Shown here: piece by piece, positions 8,385 through 16,397 of the stretch | Layout: each line of letters opens with the position of its first letter | How positions within the stretch are numbered: the stretch's first letter is position 1 | NCBI GenBank assembly: GCA_965199805.1 | Contig: CBDATO010000001.1 | Location: forward strand, 3,286,001 to 3,350,000 | DNA: 64,000 nt | Reading direction: 5' to 3' | DNA from: DATAZK01 sp965199805 | GTDB lineage: Bacteria > Actinomycetota > Actinomycetes > Frankiales > Frankiaceae | The notes under the pieces: generated by a model | What the model saw: only the letters and a program-made list of their open reading frames with translations | The model's database searches: none | Told to the model about the DNA's origin: nothing | Translations under genes and position numbers: made by a program

Positions 8385-9254
8385 ATGGCCAGCGACCCGA
8401 ATTACGCGAACATCGATCCGCGCGCGGAGACCAACGAGACGGGCAAGCCGTTCGTACGGCTCGAGCGCAACGGATACGTCGCCGAGCTGATCCTCGACCG
8501 GCCGGAGAAGCTGAACGCGTGGGCGTGGGGGCCGACCAACGAGCTGTGCGCGTTGGCCGACGAGCTGCGCTTCGACACCTCGATCCGCGTGGTCATCCTG
8601 CGCGGTGAGGGCCGGGCGTTCTGCGCCGGCGAGGACCTGACACCCAAGACTCACGGCGTGAAGGACCGCCATTCCGGACGCTCGCCCGCGGAGATCGTGC
8701 GCAACTCGTACGAGCGGGCGCGCTACTGCTTCGAGCGGTGGGCGGTGCTCGAGCAGCTGCCGCAGCCGCTGCTCGTCGCCGTGCAGGGCTACTGCCTCGG
8801 CGCCGGTGTCGAGCTGGCCATGCTGGGCGACATCCGCATCGCGGCCGACGATGCGATCTTCGCGCTGCCGCAGGCGACCATCGGGGTCGGCGTGGTCGGG
8901 GGAGCAGACCTGCGTATCGCGGCCGAATGCGGCGCCGGCACGGCCAAGCTGCTCGCCATGACGGGGCGCCGCTTCGGGGCGGACGACGCGCTGCGGTACG
9001 GCCTCGTCCAGCAGGTCGTGCCCGCTGCCGAGCTGCTGGCTGCCACGCGGTCGCTCGCGGACGAGCTCGCGGCGAACGCGCCGATCGCGGTGCAGACCAT
9101 CAAGCGCACGGTCAACCAGTTCGCCCGCCAGGGCTTCGAGGACGCCGGTCGCTACGAGGCGATGGCGAGCTCGCTCGCCTTCGTCTCCGAGGACCTCTAC
9201 GAGGGCTTCGCCGCGGGGGCGGCCAAGCGACGCGCGGACTTCCAGGGCTTCTGA
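8385..9254 (+). CDS. Enoyl-CoA hydratase/isomerase (crotonase) family protein
   Basis: A 289-residue crotonase-fold enzyme. The oxyanion-hole loops are visible as GRAFCAGEDL (near residue 77) and VQGYCLGAGVELAMLGDIRIAAD (8785-8853). The following PQATIGVGVVGG carries the residue stretch that varies between hydratases and isomerases. It acts on CoA thioesters in the cytosol. It is divergent from the HD gene and lies upstream of an acyl-CoA dehydrogenase-like gene on the same strand, about 260 bp away with a gene remnant and a palindrome between. A role in the neighbouring catabolic cluster is inference. Confidence 0.85.
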   Translation: MASDPNYANIDPRAETNETGKPFVRLERNGYVAELILDRPEKLNAWAWGPTNELCALADELRFDTSIRVVILRGEGRAFCAGEDLTPKTHGVKDRHSGRSPAEIVRNSYERARYCFERWAVLEQLPQPLLVAVQGYCLGAGVELAMLGDIRIAADDAIFALPQATIGVGVVGGADLRIAAECGAGTAKLLAMTGRRFGADDALRYGLVQQVVPAAELLAATRSLADELAANAPIAVQTIKRTVNQFARQGFEDAGRYEAMASSLAFVSEDLYEGFAAGAAKRRADFQGF

Positions 9255-9257
9255 GGT

Positions 9258-9379
9258 CAGGGGCGCAGCGTGAGGCGCAGGGTCGTCGTGACGGGTTGCC
9301 CGGTCGACGCGAGCAGCTTGACGTCCATCGTGTTGCCCGCGGCGCCGAGTCCGGCGAACGTCCCCTGCCATTCCGCACG
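9258..9379 (-). pseudogene. C-terminal remnant of a lost protein
   Basis: Reading the minus strand from 9379 to a TGA at 9258-9260 gives about 40 codons with a natural-looking end: EWQGTFAGLGAAGNTMDV, then KLLASTGQPVTTTLRLTLRP. An in-frame TGA directly precedes it (9380-9382) and no start codon is available. The beta-strand-like pattern resembles the end of a secreted or beta-sandwich domain. It looks like the last piece of a gene whose 5' part was deleted, but it is too short to name and could be chance coding bias. Confidence 0.35.
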
Positions 9380-9382
9380 TCA

Positions 9383-9401
9383 ATTCCTCCGAATGAGGAA
9401 T
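9383..9401. promoter_or_regulatory. Palindrome upstream of the acyl-CoA dehydrogenase-like gene
   Basis: ATTCCTC, then CGAAT, then GAGGAAT: perfect 7-bp arms with a 5-bp centre, 113 bp upstream of the ATG at 9514. It is AT-rich for this genome. A dimeric repressor operator is plausible; the regulator is not identified. Confidence 0.4.
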
Positions 9402-9513
9402 GCGTGAGGCGGGTGGTTCGCGCTGCGTACGAGGGGGGTGGCAGCATGGCAGGCCTTGCGGCCGCACACCACACCGGTCGCCGCTATGCCGACGTCCGAC
9501 CGGAAGGCACTCC

Positions 9514-10710
9514 ATGACCGCGACCATCGACCGTCCGCAGACGACCAGCGGGCTCCCGACGCTCGAGATCGCCAAGGGGATGCGTGAGCTCGTCGAGGCC
9601 GAGGCGCTGAACTGCGAGCAGCTGCGCACCATGTCGCCGGCGGTCGTGCAGGAGCTGTGGTCGAGCGGCCTCATGACCGCGATGAACCCGGTGCTGGCCG
9701 GCGGTCTCGAGCCGTCCTTCCGTGACATGATCGAGACCTGGATCGAGATGGCGACCCAGGACGGCTCGTTCGGCTGGATCGGCATCGCCAACCTGCCGTC
9801 GTCCGCGGCTGCCGCGGTCTACCTGCCCGACGAGGGATTCGCCGAGGTCTTCGGCTCCGGACGCCAGGTGACGATGGGCGGCCAGTTCGCCCCCAACGGC
9901 ATGGGCAAGGCGGAGGCCGGCGGCTACCGCGTCACGGGTGCGTGGAACTTCGGCTCCGGCACCGGCCACTCCGAGTACGTCGCCGCCGGTTTCATCCCGA
10001 TGGTGAACGACGAGATCCAGTGGCTCGAGCCCGGCCTGCCCGACATCCGTGCGGCGATCATCCCGCGCGAGGAGATCACCTTCACCGACGGCTGGCACGT
10101 CCAGGGACTCAAGGGCACCGGCTCCTTCGATTACAACGTGCAGGGCGTCTTCGTCCCGGAGTCGCGCCAGTTCCCGCTCTTCAGCCGCGAGCCGCTGCGC
10201 GGCAGCAGCCCCGCCTGCCACATGGGCCTCATGGCCATCACCGGCGCCGGTCACGCGGGCTGGGCGCTCGGCGTCTCCCGCGGCATGCTCGACGACCTCG
10301 AGGAGCTCGGCCGCTCCCGCGTACGCATGGGTGACGAGTCGGCGCTGATCAACCGTCCCGCGTTCCAGCGCGGCTTCGGCCACCACGACGCGATGTGGAA
10401 CGCCGCCCACCTGCTCGTGCTCGACGCGTACGAGAGCGGCGAGGCGACGGTGGCCGCCGGCGACCCGCTCACCCCGAAGCAGCGCGCGGCCATGCGCATG
10501 TCCGCGGTCTACGCCACCGACGCCTCCCGCACGATCTGCGAGTGGGCGCACCTCACGGCCGGCACCGCGGCGATCCGCGAGGGGTCGCGCCTCGAGCGCG
10601 CCTTCCGCGACATCTACACCGGCACCCAGCACGCGTTCATCAGCGACCGCATCGCCATCGACTCGACCCAGGTGCGGCTGGGTCTCGTCGAGGACAAGCG
10701 CGGCCTGTAG
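9514..10710 (+). CDS. Acyl-CoA dehydrogenase-fold flavoprotein (HsaA/DszC-like monooxygenase possible)
   Basis: A 398-residue acyl-CoA dehydrogenase-fold protein. Residues 20-120 form the helical N-domain, the middle part contains GGYRVTGAWNFGSGTGHSEYV and KGTGSFDYNVQGVFVPE, and the C-terminus is the helical domain ending VRLGLVEDKRGL. The central signature GxWxFxSG resembles flavin-dependent monooxygenases such as HsaA rather than classical dehydrogenases, and no obvious catalytic glutamate loop is seen. ATG 9514 starts MTATIDRP; the frame is open upstream but without domain homology. It may process aromatic or steroid-type substrates with the crotonase; this is inference. Confidence 0.75.
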   Translation: MTATIDRPQTTSGLPTLEIAKGMRELVEAEALNCEQLRTMSPAVVQELWSSGLMTAMNPVLAGGLEPSFRDMIETWIEMATQDGSFGWIGIANLPSSAAAAVYLPDEGFAEVFGSGRQVTMGGQFAPNGMGKAEAGGYRVTGAWNFGSGTGHSEYVAAGFIPMVNDEIQWLEPGLPDIRAAIIPREEITFTDGWHVQGLKGTGSFDYNVQGVFVPESRQFPLFSREPLRGSSPACHMGLMAITGAGHAGWALGVSRGMLDDLEELGRSRVRMGDESALINRPAFQRGFGHHDAMWNAAHLLVLDAYESGEATVAAGDPLTPKQRAAMRMSAVYATDASRTICEWAHLTAGTAAIREGSRLERAFRDIYTGTQHAFISDRIAIDSTQVRLGLVEDKRGL

Positions 10711-10715
10711 AGAGT

Positions 10716-11615
10716 TCAGGCTGTGCGGCGGCGGCCCGACTCGTCAAGGTGGTCGCGCCAGGTGCGCTGCGGGTCCCAGCCGAAGAGGGCCCGGGCGCGA
10801 GCGATGGAGTAGCCGCTCGCGTCCGGTCGATCCAGCTCACGCAGCTCGACGTCCGGGTAGCGCGCCCGCACGGCGGCGGCCAGATCACGCCCGCCGATGT
10901 TGTCCGGCTGCGCGGCCAGCACCGTCTGGTGACCGGCCGAGTCGCTCTCGACCGTCAGCACGATGAGCTCGGCGAGGTCGTCGAGATCCACGTACGACCA
11001 GAACACCACGCTCGGGATCGACGGATCGCGGACGAACGGGCCGAGGTTGCGCTCGTAGTTGCCCGCCCACGCCACCCACGCCGCGCGGATCGAGACAGCG
11101 CGGAGGTCCGATCGCACGACCGCGGCGTCGCACAGCTGCTCGCCGAAGTATTTGGCCTGGGCGTACGGGTCGAGCGGGAGGGTCGGCGCGTCCTCGTCGA
11201 TCGGGCAGTACGGCGGCTTGCGCAGCTCCGGTGACCAGGTGAAGCCGGGCACGCTGTCGCTCGAGACATGGATCAGCCGGCTCACGCCGCTGCGGATGCA
11301 CGCCTCGATCACGATGAACGTGCTCAGCAGGTTGTTCGCGAAGACGGCGTGCGGCAGGTTCTGCGTCGGCTCCGGGATCGCCGCCGCGTGCACCACGGCA
11401 TCGAAGCCGGTGATGAGTGCGTACGCGTCGCCGGGCTGGGTGAGGTCGCTCTGCACGTACGCGATCTCGCCGGGCTCACGGCTCTCGTGCAGCGGCCGGC
11501 CGAGGTCGGTGCCGACGACGGTGTGGCCCCGCGCCTGAAGAGCTGCCGCAGCGGCGGAGCCGACCTTCCCGCGTACGCCGGTGACCAGGACCCGCTCAGC
11601 CACGGGCGTACGCAT
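10716..11615 (-). CDS. NAD-dependent epimerase/dehydratase (extended SDR)
   Basis: A 299-residue extended short-chain dehydrogenase. It has the nucleotide-binding VLVTGVRGKVGSAAAAAL at residues 9-26, VHAAAIPEP, HVSSDSVPG and the catalytic YAQAKYFGE (Tyr-x3-Lys). The overall pattern resembles uronate dehydrogenases and sugar epimerases. Its ATG overlaps the end of the enolase-superfamily gene by 20 bp, so it is the last gene of the minus-strand catabolic cluster. It probably oxidises or epimerises a sugar-acid-like intermediate; the substrate is unproven. Confidence 0.8.
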   Translation of the reverse strand: MRTPVAERVLVTGVRGKVGSAAAAALQARGHTVVGTDLGRPLHESREPGEIAYVQSDLTQPGDAYALITGFDAVVHAAAIPEPTQNLPHAVFANNLLSTFIVIEACIRSGVSRLIHVSSDSVPGFTWSPELRKPPYCPIDEDAPTLPLDPYAQAKYFGEQLCDAAVVRSDLRAVSIRAAWVAWAGNYERNLGPFVRDPSIPSVVFWSYVDLDDLAELIVLTVESDSAGHQTVLAAQPDNIGGRDLAAAVRARYPDVELRELDRPDASGYSIARARALFGWDPQRTWRDHLDESGRRRTA

Positions 11616-12702
11616 GCTCGCGAAGCGCCGACTCGTTGACGCTGACCCCGAGCCCGGGCCGGTCGGGGATCGCGATCTGCCCGTCGACGATCAGGTCGAG
11701 CTCGCCCGAGTAGTCGCCGGACAGTCCGGCCAGCACCGGCAGCAGGTGGAACGGGAACTCGAAGATGTCGGCGCTGCGGGCGGATCCGGCCAGCTGCAGG
11801 CAGGCGGCCATGCCGATCGGGCCGGCGTGGTAGTGCAGGGCGACCCGGGCGCCGTAATGCGCGGCGACCTTGGCCAGCCGGTAGGAGTCGGTGAAGCCGC
11901 AGATGCAGGGGTCGGGCTGGATGACGTCGACCTCGCCGCCGGTGAGCACGTCGAGGCCGTCCTCGAAGCTGTAGAGGTGCTCGCCGTACGCGATCGGGAC
12001 GCGAGACTTTGCGCTCAGCCGCGCAATGGTGCCGTGACGCTTCTGCAGGAACGGCTCCTCGAGCCACGCGACGCCGAGGTCGGCGAGGGCATCGGCCGCC
12101 CAGAGCGAGCTCGGCATGTCGAGCCACTCGCTCGCGTCGACCATCAGCTCGCAGCCGGGCAGCCGGTCCTTCAGCTCTCCGAGCGTGCCGATCGCCTGTC
12201 GCACGTTCGGGCCGATGCGCATCTTGACCGAACGCACGCCGCGCTCGAGCAGGGGAGCGAGGCGCTCCAGGTGGTAGTCGACCGGATGGTCGTCGAGGAA
12301 CGGGCTGCTCCCCGCGTACACGGGGATGCGGTCGCGTACCCGGCCGAAGAGCGAGCTCACCGAGCGGCCGGCCTGCTGACCGACGAGGTCCCACAGCGCC
12401 ATCTCGACGGCGCTGCGTGCCTGGGCGCTGGCCCACTGCTCGCCGAGCTCGCGACGGGTCGCCTGGCGCAGGTCGTCGAGCACCAGCTCGACGGAGTCCA
12501 GCGTCCTGCCGACCAGATGCGGCGTGAATGCCTCGGTGACCACCGCGGCGAGCACGCCGGGGTAGGAGATGCCGAAGCAGTCGCAGCTCTCGCCGTAGCC
12601 GACGAGTCCCTCGTCGGTCTCGACGCGGACGACGAAGAAGGTCATGGGCCGCAGTGCCGCCTCGTACGCGAGGGGGAGCGGGGTGACGCTGGTGATCTTC
12701 AC
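11596..12702 (-). CDS. Enolase-superfamily (mandelate racemase/muconate lactonizing type) enzyme
   Basis: A 368-residue enolase-superfamily member: an N-terminal capping domain (about 1-120) and a modified TIM barrel. Visible metal and acid/base regions are VKMRIG (the KxR-type lysine near residue 164), MVDASEW with the first metal Asp, LEEPF with the second Glu, and YGEHLYS with the third ligand. Such enzymes abstract the alpha-proton of a carboxylate, for example sugar-acid dehydratases or lactonases. It lies between the XRE-cupin regulator gene and the epimerase gene, consistent with sugar-acid or aromatic-acid catabolism. Confidence 0.85.
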   Translation of the reverse strand: MKITSVTPLPLAYEAALRPMTFFVVRVETDEGLVGYGESCDCFGISYPGVLAAVVTEAFTPHLVGRTLDSVELVLDDLRQATRRELGEQWASAQARSAVEMALWDLVGQQAGRSVSSLFGRVRDRIPVYAGSSPFLDDHPVDYHLERLAPLLERGVRSVKMRIGPNVRQAIGTLGELKDRLPGCELMVDASEWLDMPSSLWAADALADLGVAWLEEPFLQKRHGTIARLSAKSRVPIAYGEHLYSFEDGLDVLTGGEVDVIQPDPCICGFTDSYRLAKVAAHYGARVALHYHAGPIGMAACLQLAGSARSADIFEFPFHLLPVLAGLSGDYSGELDLIVDGQIAIPDRPGLGVSVNESALREHAYARG

Positions 12703-12741
12703 GTGGGGTTCGGTTCCTTCTCGAATGCCGCGGGGCGGCGC

Positions 12742-13338
12742 TCAGCTGTGCGGGTCGCCGCCGGCCTGCACCACGAGGGCATGGGCATGTCCGCCCTCGG
12801 GTGCGCGCCAGCGGTGCAGGACGCCGCCGGGGAAATAGAGCAGGTCACCCGGGGTGAGGTCATGACGGTCGGTGCCGCCGATGTCGACCTCCAGCTCGCC
12901 GGAGAGCAGGTAGATGAACTCGGCGGCCTCGTGCTGGAAGTAGCTCTCGAACAGGTGCGACGTGACCATGAATTCGACCGGGTACATGGCCCGGCTGCCG
13001 GCGACGAGGGGTCGGGTCCAGCCGAGGTCGTGCGAGATGGCCCCGGCCTCGCCGTTACGGGTGAGCAGCACCCCGTCCGAGCCGTCGTCGGCCGGTGCGC
13101 CGGCGAGCAGGCCCGGGGTCGTGGTGCCGAGCGCCCGGGCGATCCGGTGCAGCGATTCCATGCTGGGCCGGGCCAGGCCGCGTTCGAGCTGGCTGAGGAA
13201 CGGGTTGGACAGCCCGCAGAGCTCGGCCAGCTGCACGAGGGTGAGGCCCTTGGCCCGGCGGCGGCTCCGGATGGCCCTGCCGAGTTGCTCCCCGAGATCG
13301 GCCGGGTCCGCGGCGCCGGCGGCTGGTTCACCGTTCAC
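12742..13338 (-). CDS. XRE-family regulator with C-terminal cupin sensor domain
   Basis: A 198-residue two-domain regulator. A helix-turn-helix lies at residues about 20-75 (LGRAIRSRRRAKGLTLVQLA, then GLSNPFLSQLERGLARPS). A C-terminal cupin follows, with HEAAEFIYLLSGELEVDIG and LTPGDLLYFPGGVLHRW, which usually binds a small effector. GTG 13338 overlaps the stop of the binding-protein gene (GTGA), so the two are translationally coupled. It probably controls this cluster, and the palindrome at 14415-14439 is the best operator candidate. Confidence 0.85.
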   Translation of the reverse strand: MNGEPAAGAADPADLGEQLGRAIRSRRRAKGLTLVQLAELCGLSNPFLSQLERGLARPSMESLHRIARALGTTTPGLLAGAPADDGSDGVLLTRNGEAGAISHDLGWTRPLVAGSRAMYPVEFMVTSHLFESYFQHEAAEFIYLLSGELEVDIGGTDRHDLTPGDLLYFPGGVLHRWRAPEGGHAHALVVQAGGDPHS

Positions 13339-14378
13339 GCCACCATGGTGCCGCCCTGGTAGACCTCTTCCAGGATCTCGTTGGTGAACATGCTTTTGTC
13401 GGCCTTGATGCCACCGGCCGCGAGCGTGGCGACGGCCGCGTCCGTCAGCTCCGGGGTCATCCACATCAGGCCGTGCGCCTTGGTGTCGGCGGTGACCATC
13501 AGCTGGTTGGTGGCCGCGGCCGACAGCCGCTGCGTCTCCAGGTCGAGGTCCTGGCCCTTGCCGTACGTGTCGACGGTCAGTTTTGCGCCGAGCGCCGGGT
13601 CGGCCACCGCGTCCTGCCAGCCCTTGATGTCGGCCTTGAGGAACGACACGATCTGCGCCCGCTTGGCCTTGTCGGTCAGGCTGTCGGCCCGCACCGAGTA
13701 CGTTGCCGTGGGCAGCTTGTAGCCGTGATCCGCGAGGAGCATCGCCTTCACGTCGACGTCTTTTTCCTGCAGGTGGATGACGTCGTCGTTGGAGTAGCCC
13801 CAGAAGCCGTCGACCTGACCCGACGCCAGCGGCGCGACGTCGAACTGCACGGGCACCTTGGTGAGCTTGGACGGGTCGATGCCGGCCAGCTTGAGGAACG
13901 CGCCCCAGGCCACCTCGTTCGTCGACTGGATGCCGATCTTCTTGCCGATGAGGTCTGCCGGCTCGTTGATCGGCTTCTTGCCCAGCGACATGATGCAGAA
14001 GGGGCTCTTCTGGTAGTTCGCGCCGATGATCTTGATCTGTGCACCGCGGGCGAGGGCGTTGGCGGTGAAGTCGGGCGAGCTCTGCCCGACCAGCGCCTTG
14101 CCGGCCTGCACGATGGCGTCGACGCCGACGTTGGGGCCGCCGGACAGCAGGTTGACCTGCAGGCCGTTGGCCTTGTAGTAGCCCTTGCTGTCGGCGATGT
14201 ACTCGCCGGCGAACTGGAAGTTCTTGATCCAGCTCAGCTGGTACGTGAGCTGCGCGAGCTCGGTGCCCGACGAACTGGTCTTGGACGAGCTGCTGCCTCC
14301 GCAGGCGGCCAGCAGCGGACTCGCGACGGCGAGTCCGGCTGCCCCTGTACTGAGGCGCAGGAATGAGCGACGATCCAT
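13335..14378 (-). CDS. NMT1/THI5-type ABC substrate-binding lipoprotein
   Basis: A 347-residue exported solute-binding protein. It has a twin-arginine-like RRSFLRLSTG start, a hydrophobic segment and a lipobox LAAC at residues 23-26, then a Ser-rich linker. The mature part begins LAQLTYQLSWIKNFQFAGEY, the classic NMT1/SsuA-like opening, and continues with GGPNVGVDAIVQAGKALVGQ. No permease or ATPase gene is nearby, so transport partners must lie elsewhere. Expression is coupled to the XRE-cupin regulator downstream. The ligand is probably a small organic acid or a pyrimidine- or aromatic-type compound, which is inference. Confidence 0.85.
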   Translation of the reverse strand: MDRRSFLRLSTGAAGLAVASPLLAACGGSSSSKTSSSGTELAQLTYQLSWIKNFQFAGEYIADSKGYYKANGLQVNLLSGGPNVGVDAIVQAGKALVGQSSPDFTANALARGAQIKIIGANYQKSPFCIMSLGKKPINEPADLIGKKIGIQSTNEVAWGAFLKLAGIDPSKLTKVPVQFDVAPLASGQVDGFWGYSNDDVIHLQEKDVDVKAMLLADHGYKLPTATYSVRADSLTDKAKRAQIVSFLKADIKGWQDAVADPALGAKLTVDTYGKGQDLDLETQRLSAAATNQLMVTADTKAHGLMWMTPELTDAAVATLAAGGIKADKSMFTNEILEEVYQGGTMVA

Positions 14379-14414
14379 GAGCTTCTCCTCAACCGGACGG
14401 CTACCGCCGCGGGC

Positions 14415-14439
14415 GGAATCTTGATGGCATCAAGATTCC
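14415..14439. promoter_or_regulatory. Perfect 11-bp-arm palindrome, probable operator
   Basis: GGAATCTTGAT at 14415-14425 and its exact complement ATCAAGATTCC at 14429-14439 flank GGC. It lies 37 bp upstream of the binding-protein ATG on the minus strand, just after the cupin gene. Arm length and AT content fit a regulator site, most simply for the XRE-cupin protein of the same cluster. A short terminator is less likely because no T-run follows on either strand. Confidence 0.6.
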
Positions 14440-14448
14440 ATCCGGATG

Positions 14449-14997
14449 TCACGGTTGCGTTACGTCGCCGATGTCGAGGCGGACCTCCGCCCAGTCGAGG
14501 CCGGCGAGGTTGACGACGATCGCCTCCTGGGTGGTGCGGGCGATCACGACGACGGCTTCGGTCTGCGGGTCGGGGTTCTCCTCCCGGTGCGGCACCCACG
14601 GCGGGACGAAGACGTAGTCACCGGGCGCGGTCTCGATGCGTGTCTCGACCGGCTCCGCACCGTCGACGTCGAGGAAGACGAACGCCGGATTGCCGCTGAC
14701 GACGTAGATCGCCGTCTCGGACGCCCCGTGGTGATGGTTGGCCGACACCGTCGACGCGGCGACGTGCGTCTGTCCCATCCACAGGCTGCGGGCACCGACC
14801 GTCTTGCCGCTGATCGCCTCCAGCCGGGTCATGCCGGACGTCTGACCGGTCTGCCCGATCAGGCCGGCGGGCGCGACCTGGTGCAGCCGGCGGTGGAAGG
14901 CGTCGATGCCGGCGGGAAGGACGACGCCGCTCGGGCTCCGAACGAGCTCCGGGTCGCCGTCACCGGCCGGTACATGGATGACGGACATGCCCGTCAT
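14449..14997 (-). CDS. Cupin-domain protein
   Basis: A 182-residue single cupin. The two conserved motifs are visible: NHHHGASETAIYVVSGNPAFVF (metal-binding histidines, about 14670-14735) and APGDYVFVPPWVPHREENP. Members bind a metal and act as dioxygenases, isomerases or sensors. It sits 28 bp after the amidohydrolase gene and before the palindrome, so it probably shares the amidohydrolase transcript. Two starts are possible (14997, or 14988 in the same frame); an AGGGAG site lies just upstream and slightly favours the inner one. Confidence 0.75.
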   Translation of the reverse strand: MTGMSVIHVPAGDGDPELVRSPSGVVLPAGIDAFHRRLHQVAPAGLIGQTGQTSGMTRLEAISGKTVGARSLWMGQTHVAASTVSANHHHGASETAIYVVSGNPAFVFLDVDGAEPVETRIETAPGDYVFVPPWVPHREENPDPQTEAVVVIARTTQEAIVVNLAGLDWAEVRLDIGDVTQP

Positions 14998-15025
14998 GCT
15001 CCCTTCCCTCAGTGACCGGAAGCCG

Positions 15026-16225
15026 TCAGCCGACCATGAGCCGCCGCTCCTCGAAGGCCATGCTGGTCGAGTCGGGGATCTGGTCGAGGCCGGCGTGCAC
15101 CGCGTCGGCGTCGGGGCCGATGCGGTCGGTGACCACCTGCAGCGCGTCGAGGTCGAAGCCGTACACCTGCGCGGCGGTGCCCCCGACCATCGCCGCGACC
15201 TCGGCCCGGTCGATGCCGGCGAACGTGTGGGCGAGCGCCTCGCGGGTGTACGGGAAGGTGCCCTCGTCGTGCGGGTAGTCGCTGCCCCACATGATGCGGT
15301 CGACGCCGATGCCGTCGCGCTCCAGCGCGTCCGCCCGGCTCATGAAGCTCGCGCCGAGCCAGCAGTTGGTCGCCCAGTACTCGCTCGGGCGGCGCTGCAG
15401 CCGCATGGGCTGCAGGATCGGCATCACGCCGATGTTGCCCTTCTCCTGCTTGGCCTGGATGTCGTCCATCGCCGACAGCGTGCCCGGCACCCATGCCGAG
15501 CCGGCCTCGGAGAAGACGAGCCGCAACCCCGGGAAGCGGTCGAACGCACCGGACATGATCAGCGCCCACAGCGGGCGGTGGGCGTAGAACGACGCCTCGA
15601 GCACGAAGATCGACAACGATCCGGGGTACGCGCCGTGGTCGGGGCCGCCTCCACCGCCGTGCAGGTTGAGGATGACGCCGCGCTCCTCGCAGGCGCGCCA
15701 GATCGGGTCGTACGCCGGTGACTGCAGCGGGTCGATCGCCGAGCCCGGCGGCACGGCCGACAGCAGCACGCCGCCGGTCAGGCCGTTGTCGGCGATCCAG
15801 TGCACGTCCTGCACGGCGTCGTCGACGTCGTTCAACAGCATCTGGCCGATGCCCGCGCGCCGGCCGGGGTGGCGCGCGCAGAAGTCGGCGAGCCAGCGGT
15901 TGTGGGCACGCAGGCCCGCCAGGCGCAGCTCGTAGTCCTGCGCCGACGGCACCCCGCTGATCAGGCCGCCGCTCGCGAAGAACGGCGGGACCGTATTCGG
16001 GAAGATGACCTCCCCGGCGATGCCGTCCGCCTCGAGTTCGGTGTTGCGGACGTCGTCGTCCCAATTGCGGACGGCATCCTCATGCAGCAGATCGCCGAAC
16101 GGATTGACGTACGCGTCGGCCCACCGGTCGAAGGCGTCGAGATGGCGCGATTCCAGATAAGGCCGGTAATCGCGCAGGTCGGCGCCTGCATGGCAGTCGG
16201 CGGAAATGACGCAGTAGCGACCCAT
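15026..16225 (-). CDS. Amidohydrolase family protein (ACMSD/gamma-resorcylate decarboxylase-like)
   Basis: A 399-residue metal-dependent TIM-barrel hydrolase or decarboxylase. The N-terminal VISADCHAG carries the first metal ligands. ILNLHGGGGGPD has a central histidine, LVFSEAGSAWVP is a typical amidohydrolase_2 segment, and WGSDYPHDEGTFPYT holds the final Asp. This set matches the amidohydrolase_2 family that includes decarboxylases of hydroxybenzoate-type acids. It is the first gene of the minus-strand cluster, followed by a cupin gene. Ring decarboxylation or C-C hydrolysis in aromatic catabolism is inference. Confidence 0.85.
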   Translation of the reverse strand: MGRYCVISADCHAGADLRDYRPYLESRHLDAFDRWADAYVNPFGDLLHEDAVRNWDDDVRNTELEADGIAGEVIFPNTVPPFFASGGLISGVPSAQDYELRLAGLRAHNRWLADFCARHPGRRAGIGQMLLNDVDDAVQDVHWIADNGLTGGVLLSAVPPGSAIDPLQSPAYDPIWRACEERGVILNLHGGGGGPDHGAYPGSLSIFVLEASFYAHRPLWALIMSGAFDRFPGLRLVFSEAGSAWVPGTLSAMDDIQAKQEKGNIGVMPILQPMRLQRRPSEYWATNCWLGASFMSRADALERDGIGVDRIMWGSDYPHDEGTFPYTREALAHTFAGIDRAEVAAMVGGTAAQVYGFDLDALQVVTDRIGPDADAVHAGLDQIPDSTSMAFEERRLMVG

Positions 16226-16336
16226 GATCGACCTCGCATAAAGGCTCTGGCCGCCGGGGACGGCCCGTCACCGGGCTGAAATGTCCGGCGGCGCGAGGAC
16301 CGTACACCCGGCCTCGCATGTGTCAGCAGGACGGCG

Positions 16337-16378
16337 GTGAGCCCCGTTGATCCGGCCAGCAGGATCAACGGGGCTCAC
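16337..16378 (-). terminator. Strong hairpin terminator of the binding-protein gene
   Basis: GTGAGCCCCGTTGATCC (16337-16353) and its perfect complement (16362-16378) form a 17-bp stem with an 8-base loop, 19 bp past the stop of the 16398-17837 gene. There is no T-run, as often in actinobacteria. It also separates that gene from the amidohydrolase cluster. Confidence 0.8.
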
Positions 16379-16397
16379 GCGTAAGAGGACCGGACGG

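Noticed and set aside
16337..16378. Operator for the amidohydrolase cluster
   Set aside because: The 17-bp stem immediately after a stop codon fits a terminator better, and it is far from the amidohydrolase start on the other side.
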